64,000 bases of DNA from Paraspadella gotoi (GCA_051294375.1 CM119270.1:14053316-14117315); one strand, 5' to 3'. Shown: positions 23,613 through 35,445, counted from the stretch's first letter. A program made the numbers and translations. The notes: generated by a model not told the origin, from the sequence alone.

Positions 23613-24124
23613 CTGGAGGAGGAGCGGGGAGGAGGGCGGGGGTGAGAAAGTTAACTTACTAGTAAAGTTAATGGTCGTTAAATGTTTGTTCGTTGTTTCG
23701 TCATTTCTTAGTGTATATTTGTATTCGCCTATTTATCGTACGGATGAAAAATAAGAATTTTCATATTAAGTAAATCGCTGTCATATTTCCGTAATTAATG
23801 TATCCTTTGTCATATTTCATTTTTTCCGAAACCAGCGTCACGGAAAATGTTGTGTTTTTGTTTCGATAATTCTGTCATTAAGGTCAGGATTCGCTTAGTC
23901 GAAGTCCGCGAGGGACCCAAAAGGGATCTTTACTCAAATTTTTCGTCTCTAGGAAAGGAAGAGAGGGAGAGCGAGAGGATAAAGAAAGCAGAGGGAGAAG
24001 AGAGAAAAGTATCAAAAACGAGATTAGAATTTCTGCTACTTCAACCGCGGTCGGACGCATCATTTAGTCTCCCACTGGGAGAAGAAAGCGTGAGGGGGGA
24101 ATTAAGCTAATGTCTTTCTCTACT

Positions 24125-24149
24125 TCCGAGAGGAGAGAGGATTGGAGAT

Positions 24150-24180
<31 letters not shown>

Positions 24181-24392
24181 GAAGAAGAGAGAGAGAGAGA
24201 GAGATGAGATGCAGAAGAAAAAAAATGTGAGGGGAGGAAGAAATCAAAAGGACTCAAAAAACTCTAATGATGATGATGACACAGAGGGAGAGAGGGAGAG
24301 AGAATAGAAAAGAAAGAGAGAGAGAGAGAGAGGAGAGGGAGAGAGAGAGAGAGAGGAGAGAAGAGACGACGACGAGAGAGAGAGAGAATTGA
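24125..24392 (+). repeat. GA microsatellites in inverted copy 1
   Basis: Counterparts of the intron 1 CT clusters in reverse complement. Confidence 0.85.
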
Positions 24393-24644
24393 GTGCGAAT
24401 TTAGATCCTTGGATGGATGGTCATTGAGAAAACTCGGGGGTTGAGGGAGGAATCAAACGACGATCGTCGCCGATCATTATTCTTTATTTTAGAAACATCT
24501 TTATGTTTTGTACTATTAATAGTATAGTAGTACAGTAAAATAATATATATTAGCCAATTTCGAAAAATTTAGAACCTAGTAAAACTTTTTTGTTTTCAAA
24601 GTAAGTTTGAAGCCTCTCCATCAAGGTATAAGTCTCTTTCACAC

Positions 24645-25517
24645 CTGAAACTGAATCAACTTGGACAAGTACGCCTCTGGTGAAACCCCCGCCCGCAACG
24701 CCGCCGCCGAGCGTACAACGACAAGGGATCAACGCCGCGGCGGCGGCAGCAGCGGAGCGGAGGGGCGGCCAGGGGCGGCAACCGGGACGGCAGGGCTGGC
24801 AGGGTCGGCAAGAGCCGGTAAGGGTGGCAAGGCGGCAGAGGTGGCGGCGAGAGGGGGCGGAGGAGACGAGGTTGTGGAATGGTCGTGGCGAAGGGGTGCG
24901 AGCGGAGGGCGTGTGGGAGGAGAGGGGGAGGAGGTAGAGAGGGAGGAGGAGGAGGAGGGGAACGATTTCCGTCAGAAGCGACGGCGTCTCCGACGCTTTG
25001 GCTGAGGAAGACGAGGACGATGACGACGACGACGACGACATGACGATAATGAACGACTGCATCGTTTCGTCGACGGTGATGAGTTTTTTTGATCGTCGTG
25101 TGACGTTTGACGATGACGACGACAACGGCGTTCGTCGCCGTCGTCGTCGCTGTTGTTGGTGACACGTCATCGTTTTCTTGCCGGCGACGACGACGACGGC
25201 GACGAAGAAGAAGAAAGACGGATGAGCGTCAGCGCCAATGGATCGAAGGCGAACGCCCATTGATGCCGCAGACGCCCCACGAGCGTCGCGCCCCTAGCGG
25301 CGGCGGCGGCTGCAGCGGCGGCGGCGGCGCGTTCCGTGGATCTGTGATGGTAGAAGGGCGGCGTGTGAGCGGCGGCGTGATGCCGGAAAATCCTGTGGCG
25401 TCGCGGCGGCGGCGGGCCAAAGAGGCGCGCCGTCCAACGTCCATGGCGGACGGAAGCGACGCCGCCACCACTAGGGCGCCGCCGGATGACTGCGCCGCTC
25501 CAGGTCGGCGCGGGCAT
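24645..25517 (-). pseudogene. Degraded minus-strand copy of vnd exon 1 (copy 1)
   Basis: Minus-strand sequence matches exon 1 from the ATG (complement of 25515-25517) to the CAG|GTGTGA donor. It is broken into several frames by small indels and is 27 bp shorter than the intact exon. It lies next to the exon 2 copy in mirrored order, so it belongs to one inverted block and is not an independent retrocopy; intron 1 is present between the two. Confidence 0.7.
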
Positions 25518-26447
25518 TCAAATTAAAAAAAAGTAAGACGTCGAACGGCGAGGCGTGTGGGTGAAACTTTTTTTATTATTTTTTGTTATTTACAATTTAC
25601 AGTTACACTTTTTAGTTGGGTTTTTTGGCTTCTGTGTTGGCTTCAGTAGTGGTCTGTACCCAGTTTTTTTGAGAGACAATATGTCGCCAGATCTCGGCAA
25701 TGTTAGTAAATTTTATGACGAAGTCTTTTTTCTATGGAAACGAAGAAAATAATCTTTCCGACGAAAAAAAAGTTTTTTATAAAAAAAAAACTTTTTTTAC
25801 TATTCTCGTTTTTTTTTGTATGATATGTTTTAAGTTGCGCTTCATTTGATATTTCCTTTTCTAATCCATTTTTTAAACTTCTCCGTTTTCCTTTCATTTT
25901 TCCTTTTTCTTTTTTTTCTCTTCCTCCACCGATTTCCTTTTTTTTACTTTCGACTGTTTCGAGGTTGAGTTTCAAGCGGAGTTTCTTCGAGTTTCATGTT
26001 TCGTGTTTCGCACGAATTTCCGTGTCTCGTTTCTCGCGAGTGGTTTCGGATGGCGTGGCGCGGGGAAAGCGTGACGCCAGGAGATTGATGGCGCGGGAAA
26101 GGGCTTCGGCGTGAGGAGAACGTTGGAAGGAAGGAGACGATTGGCGCGGGGAAAGGGTGGCGAGGGAGAGTGGTGCGCGGGTATTTAATATTGTGTTTTA
26201 GAATTGGTTTGACGCAGTAAGATCATTGTCCGAACTCGATCGCGGATGGTGACCGAAAAGTCTCAACGGAGAACTTGATATATAACTCCAGGGTTACAAT
26301 GAATTGTGAGGCAGTCAAAATATTGAGAGGAGTTGGGTGTTTTCTTTTTCTCGCCGTTCGATCGCTAACTCTCTCTCTCTTTCTGGTTCGCTGGAGACCA
26401 AATGAGTTCGTTCTCAACGCCGATTCTGTTTCCTCAATTCTCGCAGT

Positions 26448-26548
26448 TTCGGTTCAGCGGTTGGGGCGTAGCGTCGTGATAAAGTATGTTCGGGTTCGAG
26501 CCCTGGTAGCGAAATGCTTGCGATATTTGTATTGGTTGATTTGATGAT
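26448..26548 (+). mobile_element. tRNA-like SINE candidate (A and B box)
   Basis: TTCAGCGGTTGGGGCG (A-box-like, from about 26453) is followed by GGGTTCGAGCCC (B-box match, 26492-26503) at tRNA-like spacing, then an AT-rich tail. The sequence does not fold into a full tRNA by eye, so a tRNA-derived SINE head or tRNA pseudogene is more likely than a working tRNA. It is mirrored in the right arm of repeat B. Confidence 0.4.
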
Positions 26549-26759
26549 TTTGAAAAAAGTAAAACAACCAAGGAAAATCAGAAAGAAAGAGTGAAAGAGC
26601 AACTTAATTAGCAAATCTTTATTGATCAATCCCTAAATTTGAATTGTTTCATTAGAGTCAAGATTAGCAGTTTGAAGGTACAAGGATTTGAGTCCAACCC
26701 TTAGCCATTTTTTCCCAAAACACCCCATTTTATCTGAAATTTAGAATTAAATTAATTTT

Positions 26760-26980
26760 TTTGTTAAAGATTAGAATAAAGGTTAAGGTTTAGGATTAGA
26801 TTAAAGATTAGGTTAAAGATTAATGTTAAGGACTTAGTTTGTAATTAAGGTTAATAATTTAGGTTAGGGATTAGGATTTAGGGTTAATGGTTAAGGTTAA
26901 AAATTAGGGATAAGGGTTAGGGATTAGGGTTTAGGATTAGGTTAGGGTTTAGGAATAAGGGTTAAATCTAAAAATATATT
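26760..26980 (+). repeat. Degenerate TTAGGG/GGTTTAG-like array
   Basis: Roughly 220 bp of GGTTAAGG, GATTAGG, GGGTTAGGG and TTTAGGAT variants, densest at 26910-26960. No strict period is kept. It may be a decayed telomere-like array or a minisatellite. The mirror lies at about 28075-28310. Confidence 0.6.
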
Positions 26981-27380
26981 TAGATTAAATATTAAGGTTA
27001 AAATTAAATTCTTGGAAAAACAAAGAGATAGGGGGGCACTCTGGAAAAAGAGAGCCCAAATTATAACATGTGAGCTTTAACACTGATTTTTTTTTCGAGT
27101 AATTAACTTTGTCCCAAAATCCCTCATCGGAGTCAATAAAACTGACACGGCCTTATAACAAAAAACTGTGTCGTCTAGATTCGTAAAGTAACTAAAACAA
27201 ATGAACACTGCGACGTTATTGAGGCTTTTGAAGCTTTCTCTCCAAAAACAATATTAGCGCGAGATGTCATTCGTTTAAAAAGGTTATCTATCATTAATTT
27301 TTCTCTTATCTCAAATTTAGAGAGAAGGGGACAAAAGTCGTGTTGATATCAATCATTCGGGTTCCATAAAAGGGGATTTT

Positions 27381-27700
27381 NNNNNNNNNNNNNNNNNNNN
27401 NNNNNGCTCTTTTTTTTCATTAAAGAAAATCGAATTGAAATGAAAAAAAAAAAACTTAAATTTTTTTAGACCGGTAGAGATTTTTTTTCAAAAAAAAAAA
27501 CTCGTCGTTCATGACGAGTCATTTTTGGAGAAATTTTTTTAAAATGCAGAATTATCGATTTTCTCTCTCTTTCTCAGATCGTTTTAAGTGGTGAAACTCA
27601 ACTGGATGAGAGAGAGAGAGAGAGAGAGAGGAGAAGAGAGAGAAGAGAGAGAAGAGAGAGAGAGAGAGACGAGAGAGAGGAGAGTTTTGGCAAATTCCAA
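27381..27700. other. Centre of inverted repeat B: 25-N gap plus A/T- and GA-rich spacer
   Basis: A 25-N run at 27381-27405 is followed by A- and T-homopolymer-rich sequence and a GA tract (27606-27680). No gene is seen. Confidence 0.7.
27606..27680 (+). repeat. GA microsatellite
   Basis: Interrupted GA run next to the centre of inverted repeat B. Confidence 0.9.
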
Positions 27701-28074
27701 TAAAAATCCCCTTTTATGGACCCGAATGATTGATATCAACACGACTTTTGTCCCCTCTCTCTAATTTGAGATAAGAGGTAAAAATAATGATGTAGATAAC
27801 CTTTTTAAACGATATGACCATCTTCGCCGCTAATATTGTTTTTGGAGAGAAAGCTTCAAAGCCTCAATAACGTCGCAGTGTTCATTTGTTTTAGTTACTT
27901 TACGAATCTTAGGACGACACAGTTTTTGTTATAGGCCTGTCAGTTTATTGACTCCGATGAGGGATTTTGGACAAAAGTTAAATTACTCGAAAAAAAAATT
28001 CAGTGTTAAAGCTCACATGTATAATTGGCTCTCTTTTTCCAGAGTGCCCCCCTACTCTTTGTTTTCCAAGAATT

Positions 28075-28310
28075 TTAATTTTAACCTTAATTTTAATCTA
28101 AATATATTTTTTAGATTTAACCCTTATTCCTAAACCCTAACCTAATCCTAACCCTATCCCTAACCCTTATCCCTAATTTTTAAACTTAACCATTAACCCT
28201 TAAATCTAATCCCTAACCTAAATTATTAACCTTAATTACAAACTAAGTCCTTAACATATCTTTAACCTAATCTTTAATCTAATCCTAAACCTTAAACCTT
28301 TATTTCTATC
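28075..28310 (-). repeat. Mirror of the degenerate TTAGGG-like array
   Basis: CCCTAACC/CCTAATC variants form the reverse complement of 26760-26980, inside the right arm of inverted repeat B. Confidence 0.6.
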
Positions 28311-28539
28311 TTTAACGAAAAAAAAAATTAATTTAATTTTATTTTCCAGATAAAATGGGGTGTTTTGCGGAAAAAATGGTAAGGGTTGGACCTCAAATCC
28401 TTACTTTCAAACAGCTAATCTCGACTCAATGAAAACAATTCCAAATTCGGGATTGATCAATTAAAGATTTGCTAATTAAGTTGCTCTCTTCACTCTTTCT
28501 TTCTGATTTTCTTGGTTGTTTTTATTTTTTCAAAATCAT

Positions 28540-28645
28540 TCAAATCAACCAATACAAATATCGCAAGCATTTCGCTACCAGGGCGTCAAACCCGAACAAA
28601 CTTATCACGCGCGGTACGCCAAACCGCTGACCGAAACTGCGAGAA
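28540..28645 (-). mobile_element. Mirror copy of the tRNA-like SINE candidate
   Basis: Reverse complement of the 26448 element with small changes; the B box is degraded here (GGGTTTGACGCCC on the minus strand). Confidence 0.35.
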
Positions 28646-28695
28646 TTGAGGAAACAGAATCGGTTCGTGAGGAACGAACTCATTGGTCTTCCAGC

Positions 28696-28798
28696 GAACC
28701 AGAGAGAGAGGAGAGAGTAGAGAGAGAGAAGAGAGAGAGAGAGAAGAGAGGAGAGAGAGAGAGAGAGAGAGAGGAAGAGAGAAGAGGAGAGAGAGAGT
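28696..28798 (+). repeat. GA microsatellite at the junction of repeats B and A
   Basis: This tract joins the end of repeat B's right arm to the second copy of repeat A, a likely site of misjoining. Confidence 0.85.
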
Positions 28799-29471
28799 AC
28801 CGCGTGGGTTCCTTTATGTCGGCTGGAGAGGTAGGGTAATGCTGTGGGGAAAAGAAAGGGAGAGGGAGATAAGTCGTTAGGGGAGGGTAAGGTGAAGAAA
28901 AGGGAAGAAACGTTTCCAGCCTTTTGAGATTGTAGTATGAAAAAATCAAACCAGGAAACCAGAACTAGGGATTAGAGACGACGTCGACAAGACCGACGGC
29001 AACGACGACGACGAATGAATTAGGTGCCTGACTCTTTAATTTCGTGGCTCTCAGATCTCATATGAAAGGTGGGTTTTCTAGAGTAAGTGATTGTGAAACA
29101 TTGAGGAAACCAACTCGAAAAACTAGAAACGAAAAGGAAATTTTTTAAAACAAAGAAAGAAAAACAAGAATTGGAAATAAATAGGCGAAACAAAATATTT
29201 TTATTTAATAAAAATTTATAGCAAAGTGTGGATCCGTGGCAACGGTTTGAGATTATAAATATCAAACGAATCAATTGCGAAGAGCCCACGATATTCGAAA
29301 ATAATTAAAAGTATAAGAAAAAAAAATGACTTGAACTTTTAAAGATACGAAAGTAAGTTCGTCCCACAATTTTTCATTTTTCTACCTTACCACCCCAGGT
29401 CCCCCACGCCTCTGTCACCCGATCAAACTACCCCCCCTTCCTTACCCCAGTAGCCCCAACCCCAAACTCAC

Positions 29472-29840
29472 AAAGCGAAAGCAACCGCTCCGTCCTCTGC
29501 AGCCATCGATAGGGTGACGTCGTGTCGAAGGTTGCCGAAGCGGACGGAGGCGCCGGCCTACTAAACCGGCCGCCAAAGTCCGTCTCCGTCGTCGTCGTCG
29601 GCGTCGTCGCCGATCGGCGGAAACCACGACGCCGCCGACGCCGCTGCCGGAAGTGGCCGGGAGATCGAGGAGATCCTTGACGGCGAAGGACGACGACGAC
29701 GCGGGATTGACGCTGCCGGCGACGACGACGACCAACGACGAGAGGCGTGATGGTGGGGATGGTGGGGATGGTGGGTGGTGTGGGGTGGTGGGGGAGGCTC
29801 GCCATGGCCGTGGGTCGTTCATCATGAGGGAGGTGTCCAT
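29472..29840 (-). pseudogene. Degraded minus-strand copy of vnd exon 2 (copy 2)
   Basis: Its translations in every frame are the same as those of the copy at 23244-23612, at a constant offset of 6228 bp, including the frame-breaking indels. Confidence 0.7.
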
Positions 29841-30352
29841 CTGGAGGAGGAGCGGGGAGGAGGGCGGGGGTGAGAAAGTTAACTTACTAGTAAAGTTAAT
29901 GGTCGTTAAATGTTTGTTCGTTGTTTCGTCATTTCTTAGTGTATATTTGTATTCGCCTATTTATCGTACGGATGAAAAATAAGAATTTTCATATTAAGTA
30001 AATCGCTGTCATATTTCCGTAATTAATGTATCCTTTGTCATATTTCATTTTTTCCGAAACCAGCGTCACGGAAAATGTTGTGTTTTTGTTTCGATAATTC
30101 TGTCATTAAGGTCAGGATTCGCTTAGTCGAAGTCCGCGAGGGACCCAAAAGGGATCTTTACTCAAATTTTTCGTCTCTAGGAAAGGAAGAGAGGGAGAGC
30201 GAGAGGATAAAGAAAGCAGAGGGAGAAGAGAGAAAAGTATCAAAAACGAGATTAGAATTTCTGCTACTTCAACCGCGGTCGGACGCATCATTTAGTCTCC
30301 CACTGGGAGAAGAAAGCGTGAGGGGGGAATTAAGCTAATGTCTTTCTCTACT

Positions 30353-30377
30353 TCCGAGAGGAGAGAGGATTGGAGAT

Positions 30378-30408
<31 letters not shown>

Positions 30409-30620
30409 GAAGAAGAGAGAGAGAGAGAGAGATGAGATGCAGAAGAAAAAAAATGTGAGGGGAGGAAGAAATCAAAAGGACTCAAAAAACTCTAATGATG
30501 ATGATGACACAGAGGGAGAGAGGGAGAGAGAATAGAAAAGAAAGAGAGAGAGAGAGAGAGGAGAGGGAGAGAGAGAGAGAGAGGAGAGAAGAGACGACGA
30601 CGAGAGAGAGAGAGAATTGA
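30353..30620 (+). repeat. GA microsatellites in inverted copy 2
   Basis: Same as 24125-24392 at +6228. Confidence 0.85.
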
Positions 30621-30872
30621 GTGCGAATTTAGATCCTTGGATGGATGGTCATTGAGAAAACTCGGGGGTTGAGGGAGGAATCAAACGACGATCGTCGCCG
30701 ATCATTATTCTTTATTTTAGAAACATCTTTATGTTTTGTACTATTAATAGTATAGTAGTACAGTAAAATAATATATATTAGCCAATTTCGAAAAATTTAG
30801 AACCTAGTAAAACTTTTTTGTTTTCAAAGTAAGTTTGAAGCCTCTCCATCAAGGTATAAGTCTCTTTCACAC

Positions 30873-31745
30873 CTGAAACTGAATCAACTTGGACAAGTAC
30901 GCCTCTGGTGAAACCCCCGCCCGCAACGCCGCCGCCGAGCGTACAACGACAAGGGATCAACGCCGCGGCGGCGGCAGCAGCGGAGCGGAGGGGCGGCCAG
31001 GGGCGGCAACCGGGACGGCAGGGCTGGCAGGGTCGGCAAGAGCCGGTAAGGGTGGCAAGGCGGCAGAGGTGGCGGCGAGAGGGGGCGGAGGAGACGAGGT
31101 TGTGGAATGGTCGTGGCGAAGGGGTGCGAGCGGAGGGCGTGTGGGAGGAGAGGGGGAGGAGGTAGAGAGGGAGGAGGAGGAGGAGGGGAACGATTTCCGT
31201 CAGAAGCGACGGCGTCTCCGACGCTTTGGCTGAGGAAGACGAGGACGATGACGACGACGACGACGACATGACGATAATGAACGACTGCATCGTTTCGTCG
31301 ACGGTGATGAGTTTTTTTGATCGTCGTGTGACGTTTGACGATGACGACGACAACGGCGTTCGTCGCCGTCGTCGTCGCTGTTGTTGGTGACACGTCATCG
31401 TTTTCTTGCCGGCGACGACGACGACGGCGACGAAGAAGAAGAAAGACGGATGAGCGTCAGCGCCAATGGATCGAAGGCGAACGCCCATTGATGCCGCAGA
31501 CGCCCCACGAGCGTCGCGCCCCTAGCGGCGGCGGCGGCTGCAGCGGCGGCGGCGGCGCGTTCCGTGGATCTGTGATGGTAGAAGGGCGGCGTGTGAGCGG
31601 CGGCGTGATGCCGGAAAATCCTGTGGCGTCGCGGCGGCGGCGGGCCAAAGAGGCGCGCCGTCCAACGTCCATGGCGGACGGAAGCGACGCCGCCACCACT
31701 AGGGCGCCGCCGGATGACTGCGCCGCTCCAGGTCGGCGCGGGCAT
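30873..31745 (-). pseudogene. Degraded minus-strand copy of vnd exon 1 (copy 2)
   Basis: Its translations in every frame match the copy at 24645-25517 at the same 6228-bp offset, so both share the same frameshifts. Confidence 0.7.
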
Positions 31746-32596
31746 TCAAATTAAAAAAAAGTAAGACGTCGAACGGCGAGGCGTGTGGGTGAAACTTTTT
31801 TTATTATTTTTTGTTATTTACAATTTACAGTTACACTTTTTAGTTGGGTTTTTTGGCTTCTGTGTTGGCTTCAGTAGTGGTCTGTACCCAGTTTTTTTGA
31901 GAGACAATATGTCGCCAGATCTCGGCAATGTTAGTAAATTTTATGACGAAGTCTTTTTTCTATGGAAACGAAGAAAATAATCTTTCCGACGAAAAAAAAG
32001 TTTTTTATAAAAAAAAAACTTTTTTTACTATTCTCGTTTTTTTTTGTATGATATGTTTTAAGTTGCGCTTCATTTGATATTTCCTTTTCTAATCCATTTT
32101 TTAAACTTCTCCGTTTTCCTTTCATTTTTCCTTTTTCTTTTTTTTCTCTTCCTCCACCGATTTCCTTTTTTTTACTTTCGACTGTTTCGAGGTTGAGTTT
32201 CAAGCGGAGTTTCTTCGAGTTTCATGTTTCGTGTTTCGCACGAATTTCCGTGTCTCGTTTCTCGCGAGTGGTTTCGGATGGCGTGGCGCGGGGAAAGCGT
32301 GACGCCAGGAGATTGATGGCGCGGGAAAGGGCTTCGGCGTGAGGAGAACGTTGGAAGGAAGGAGACGATTGGCGCGGGGAAAGGGTGGCGAGGGAGAGTG
32401 GTGCGCGGGTATTTAATATTGTGTTTTAGAATTGGTTTGACGCAGTAAGATCATTGTCCGAACTCGATCGCGGATGGTGACCGAAAAGTCTCAACGGAGA
32501 ACTTGATATATAACTCCAGGGTTACAATGAATTGTGAGGCAGTCAAAATATTGAGAGGAGTTGGGTGTTTTCTTTTTCTCGCCGTTCGATCGCTAA

Positions 32597-32675
32597 AGAG
32601 AGAGAGAGAGAGCAAATGGGAGAGAGACATCCTACCTTTAAAAGTCCTCTTTCTCTCATTTCAAATCAAACAAAA

Positions 32676-32735
<60 letters not shown>
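32597..32735 (+). repeat. GA then CT microsatellite
   Basis: Short GA run at 32597-32612 and a CT tract at 32676-32733, bridging repeat A copy 2 and repeat C. Confidence 0.9.
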
Positions 32736-32736
<1 letters not shown>

Positions 32737-32739
32737 AAG

Positions 32740-33660
32740 CGCCTCGGAGGAGAGGGAGATTTTTAAAACGCGGAGAGATCTTGAAAATCGATAAAGCGCT
32801 CGCTTGTCAATGGATCAAAATTGATATCGTCGTTTTCGTCGTCGTCGTCGTCATCGTCGTTTTCGTCGTCGTCGTTCGCAGAAAAGAAAACAATGAATTT
32901 TTAAGGATCGTGTGTGCGAAAAACTCGGGAGGAACCGAGAGAACAAAGTGGAGAGAAAGGAAAACAAAAGGGAAAGATTAAGAAAGAAAATAAGGAATTA
33001 AATTTGGTGAAAGTTGAATGTGGGGGGGGGGAGGTGGGAATTAGATGGAGGAAAAAACTGGAAGGGGCAGTTGTTGTAAAATAAATATATAAAATGTCAA
33101 AATTCAAAATATTAAAAGTTGGTGAAACTGATTATAACTGTTTTAAAAGAGGTCTTTTTATTAAGGAGGTTAAAATCTAATATAAATACATAAAATCAAA
33201 ATTTTGTATAAAACATACTGTTTTACTTAATAAATATTTTTTTTAAAAGATTTTTGATTACACTTTTTGATAAGGAATTCATTTCTTCTTTAAACTAAGA
33301 TTTAGTTCATTAGAGAAGTCTTGAATGAATTGAAAAATTAAATAATAAATAAATTCTAATTGAGAAAATCAAAAAAAAGTTTTGAAGAAACAGGAAGAAA
33401 TGGAAACGAAACGAAACAAAAAAAGGAACTAAAAAATAGAACTACTAAAAGTCGATTTGGCAGAAAATCTTTTTTCTGTTTACTCGAGTATGAAAAGAAA
33501 GATTTACATAGGAGAGAAAAGAAGTGAAAAAGAGAGAGAGAGAGCGAGAGGGTCTATAGGAAACAGATGAAGAAAGAGAAGGTAAGAGGGGTGGTGTGTC
33601 AGAATGAAATAAAAAGAGCGAGCAATAGAGCTAGCTAAAAAGAATGAGTTAGTTGAAAGA
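32740..33660 (+). repeat. Inverted repeat C, segment 1, left copy
   Basis: Reverse complement found at about 38090-39074, with point and indel differences. It contains a TCG/TCA trinucleotide run (32825-32880) and AT-rich sequence. No gene is supported. Confidence 0.75.
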
Positions 33661-33680
33661 GAGAGGAGAGAGAAGAGAGA

Positions 33681-33730
<50 letters not shown>
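33660..33730 (+). repeat. GA microsatellite
   Basis: Marks the boundary between segments 1 and 2 of inverted repeat C. Confidence 0.9.
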
Positions 33731-33829
33731 GGACAAAACAAGCGATCGAACTACGATTAGGGGGAATCGAATCAGCGAGAGGGACCGTCGTTTTGTTTCG
33801 CTCGTTAACCCCTCCAGCTCTCACTCAGC

Positions 33830-34445
33830 CCGCCCTTCTCCCCCTTTTCTCTCGATCCGAGTTCTTTTTCAAATACTTTTCCCTCTTCATTTCTCCCTCT
33901 CTCTCCTTTTTCCCCTCTTCTTCCTTCTTCCTCCCTTTTCGCCAGTAATCTATTTCACCTCACCTCTTTCCTGTCTCCCCCTTCGCCTTCTTCCCATTTT
34001 CCTTCTCCTTCTTCCCCTACTCCAACCTCCTCTTCCGCTTCGTTTCGGTTAAATATCCATTTAATTCCTCGCCAATTCGCCTCTTTTCTTACCCCTCTCC
34101 TCCATTACTTCCTCTCCTCCTCCCCTTCGTTCTCTGTATCTTTCCTTACCCTCGGTCCCCACCCGTTCCTCTACCTCCTCCCCTTTCGTCCCTCAATTCA
34201 CCGTTCTCCTTCCCCCTCTACCCCCATCTCCTCCTCCTTCCGTCCTCCGTCCTCTTTTTCCCTTCCCTCTCCACTATTATCCTCCTCTAACCCCCCTTCA
34301 ACGTTCCTCTGTTTTCTCCTTCCCGCCCTTCCTCCCTCCCTCCCTCGTCCCCTTCGTACCTTCTTTTTTTTCTATTCTTCCCCTGCTCCAAACATACCCT
34401 TCTTCCCTTCCTCTCCCCACATTCACCCCACACCACCACCACTAC
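33830..34445 (+). repeat. Polypyrimidine block (about 600 bp)
   Basis: Almost entirely C/T with few purines; its complement is the polypurine block at 41780-42420. Confidence 0.85.
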
Positions 34446-35099
34446 CCTCTTTCGCTGCTTCGAGTCTTATTGCCAAAAAGATATAAATTGACGTTTTACG
34501 CCAAATCCGCGAACTCAATGTCGCGAGGGACATTGATCCTCCAATAAGAGCAGACGTCGTCGCTCGTTTGTCGTCGTCGTCGTCGTCGTTGCGTTGCGTT
34601 CGTCGTCTTCTTCGTCGTTATCGTCATCGTCGGTCGTCGATATCATTGTCAGGTTCTCTTAATAACGTCTGTTGTGGTTTAGTTTTCTTTGTTCTCGTGA
34701 CAGAGGCAGTGTCTTCAGTGTTATCATCGTTTCTTCCAGATTTGACGCCATTCTCACCAACGTCTTATCATCACAATTATGGCTATTTTATGTTATCAAC
34801 TTGAATATGTTTGAGGATATTATCAGCGATTCAGAAATGAGAACCATCACCGTCATCACAGATCTCGTCTAATACAATGATCATCTTGTCGCCATGGCTT
34901 GTCATATCTCCGTGAACCTCCGTAATTCATCGCCATCTGGCTAGCGAATATGCATGGTGTTATCATCGTCGCCTTGATCACTGATCTTCCAACCTCGTAT
35001 CGGCTGCTACGTTCGTCGTGAGGAGTCTAGTTCGTCGCCGTTCGTCCGCTCGACTGTAGTATCGATCGTTATCGCCGTTTGTGGTCCGAAATTTGGAGA

Positions 35100-35445
35100 C
35101 AACGAGTCGAGGAAGGGCGGAAGGGAGGGGATAGTAAGGGACAGAGGAAGGGGGAGAGGGAAAAAGGAAGGGAAGAGGAAAAAAGGGGGAAGAGGCTGGA
35201 GAGAGGAAGGACGGAAGGAGGAGGAAGGGGGAGAGGGAAAGGAAGGCAGTGAAAGAGGGAAGGAGGTATAAGGAGAAATAGGTGTAGGATAGAAGAAGTG
35301 AAAAGGAAAAGAAGAAAAAGGAGAGGAAAGATCAGAGAAGCACAAACGAGAGAAGCATGGAAGAGAGAAAAGATGCGAGATAGGACCGGAGGACGAAGAA
35401 AAAGGTGAAGAAGAGAAAGCAAAAGACAAAGAGGGAGTGAGGATA
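35100..35445 (+). repeat. Polypurine block
   Basis: GGAAGG/GAAGAGG-rich; mirrored by 40620-41010. Confidence 0.85.

Larger units (their letters stand above)
22514..26366 (-). repeat. Inverted repeat A, right arm (copy 1)
   Basis: Beyond a short unpaired segment with a GA tract (about 22514-22640), this is the reverse complement of 18284-22488 with many small indels. It ends at CGATCGCTAA near 26366, where a CT tract begins and the match to the left arm stops. Confidence 0.85.
26388..27380 (+). repeat. Inverted repeat B, left arm
   Basis: Starts at GGTTCGCTGGAGACC and ends at the 25-N gap at 27381. It is mirrored at 27700-28702. It holds a tRNA-like SINE candidate and a TTAGGG-like degenerate array. 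Confidence 0.8.
27700..28702 (-). repeat. Inverted repeat B, right arm
   Basis: Reverse complement of 26388-27380 with small indels; ends at CCAGCGAACC beside a GA tract that leads straight into repeat A copy 2. Confidence 0.8.
28742..32594 (-). repeat. Inverted repeat A, right arm (copy 2), direct repeat of 22514-26366
   Basis: Direct repeat of copy 1 at a constant 6228-bp offset over about 3.85 kb with no indel seen. Both ends of the identity fall in or beside GA/CT tracts. Confidence 0.85.

Noticed and set aside
24550-31488. A second, antisense vnd-like gene
   Set aside because: The minus-strand exon copies are frameshifted, contain intron 1 in mirror order, sit in palindromes meeting at 25-N gaps, and two of them share all errors; they are not independent genes.
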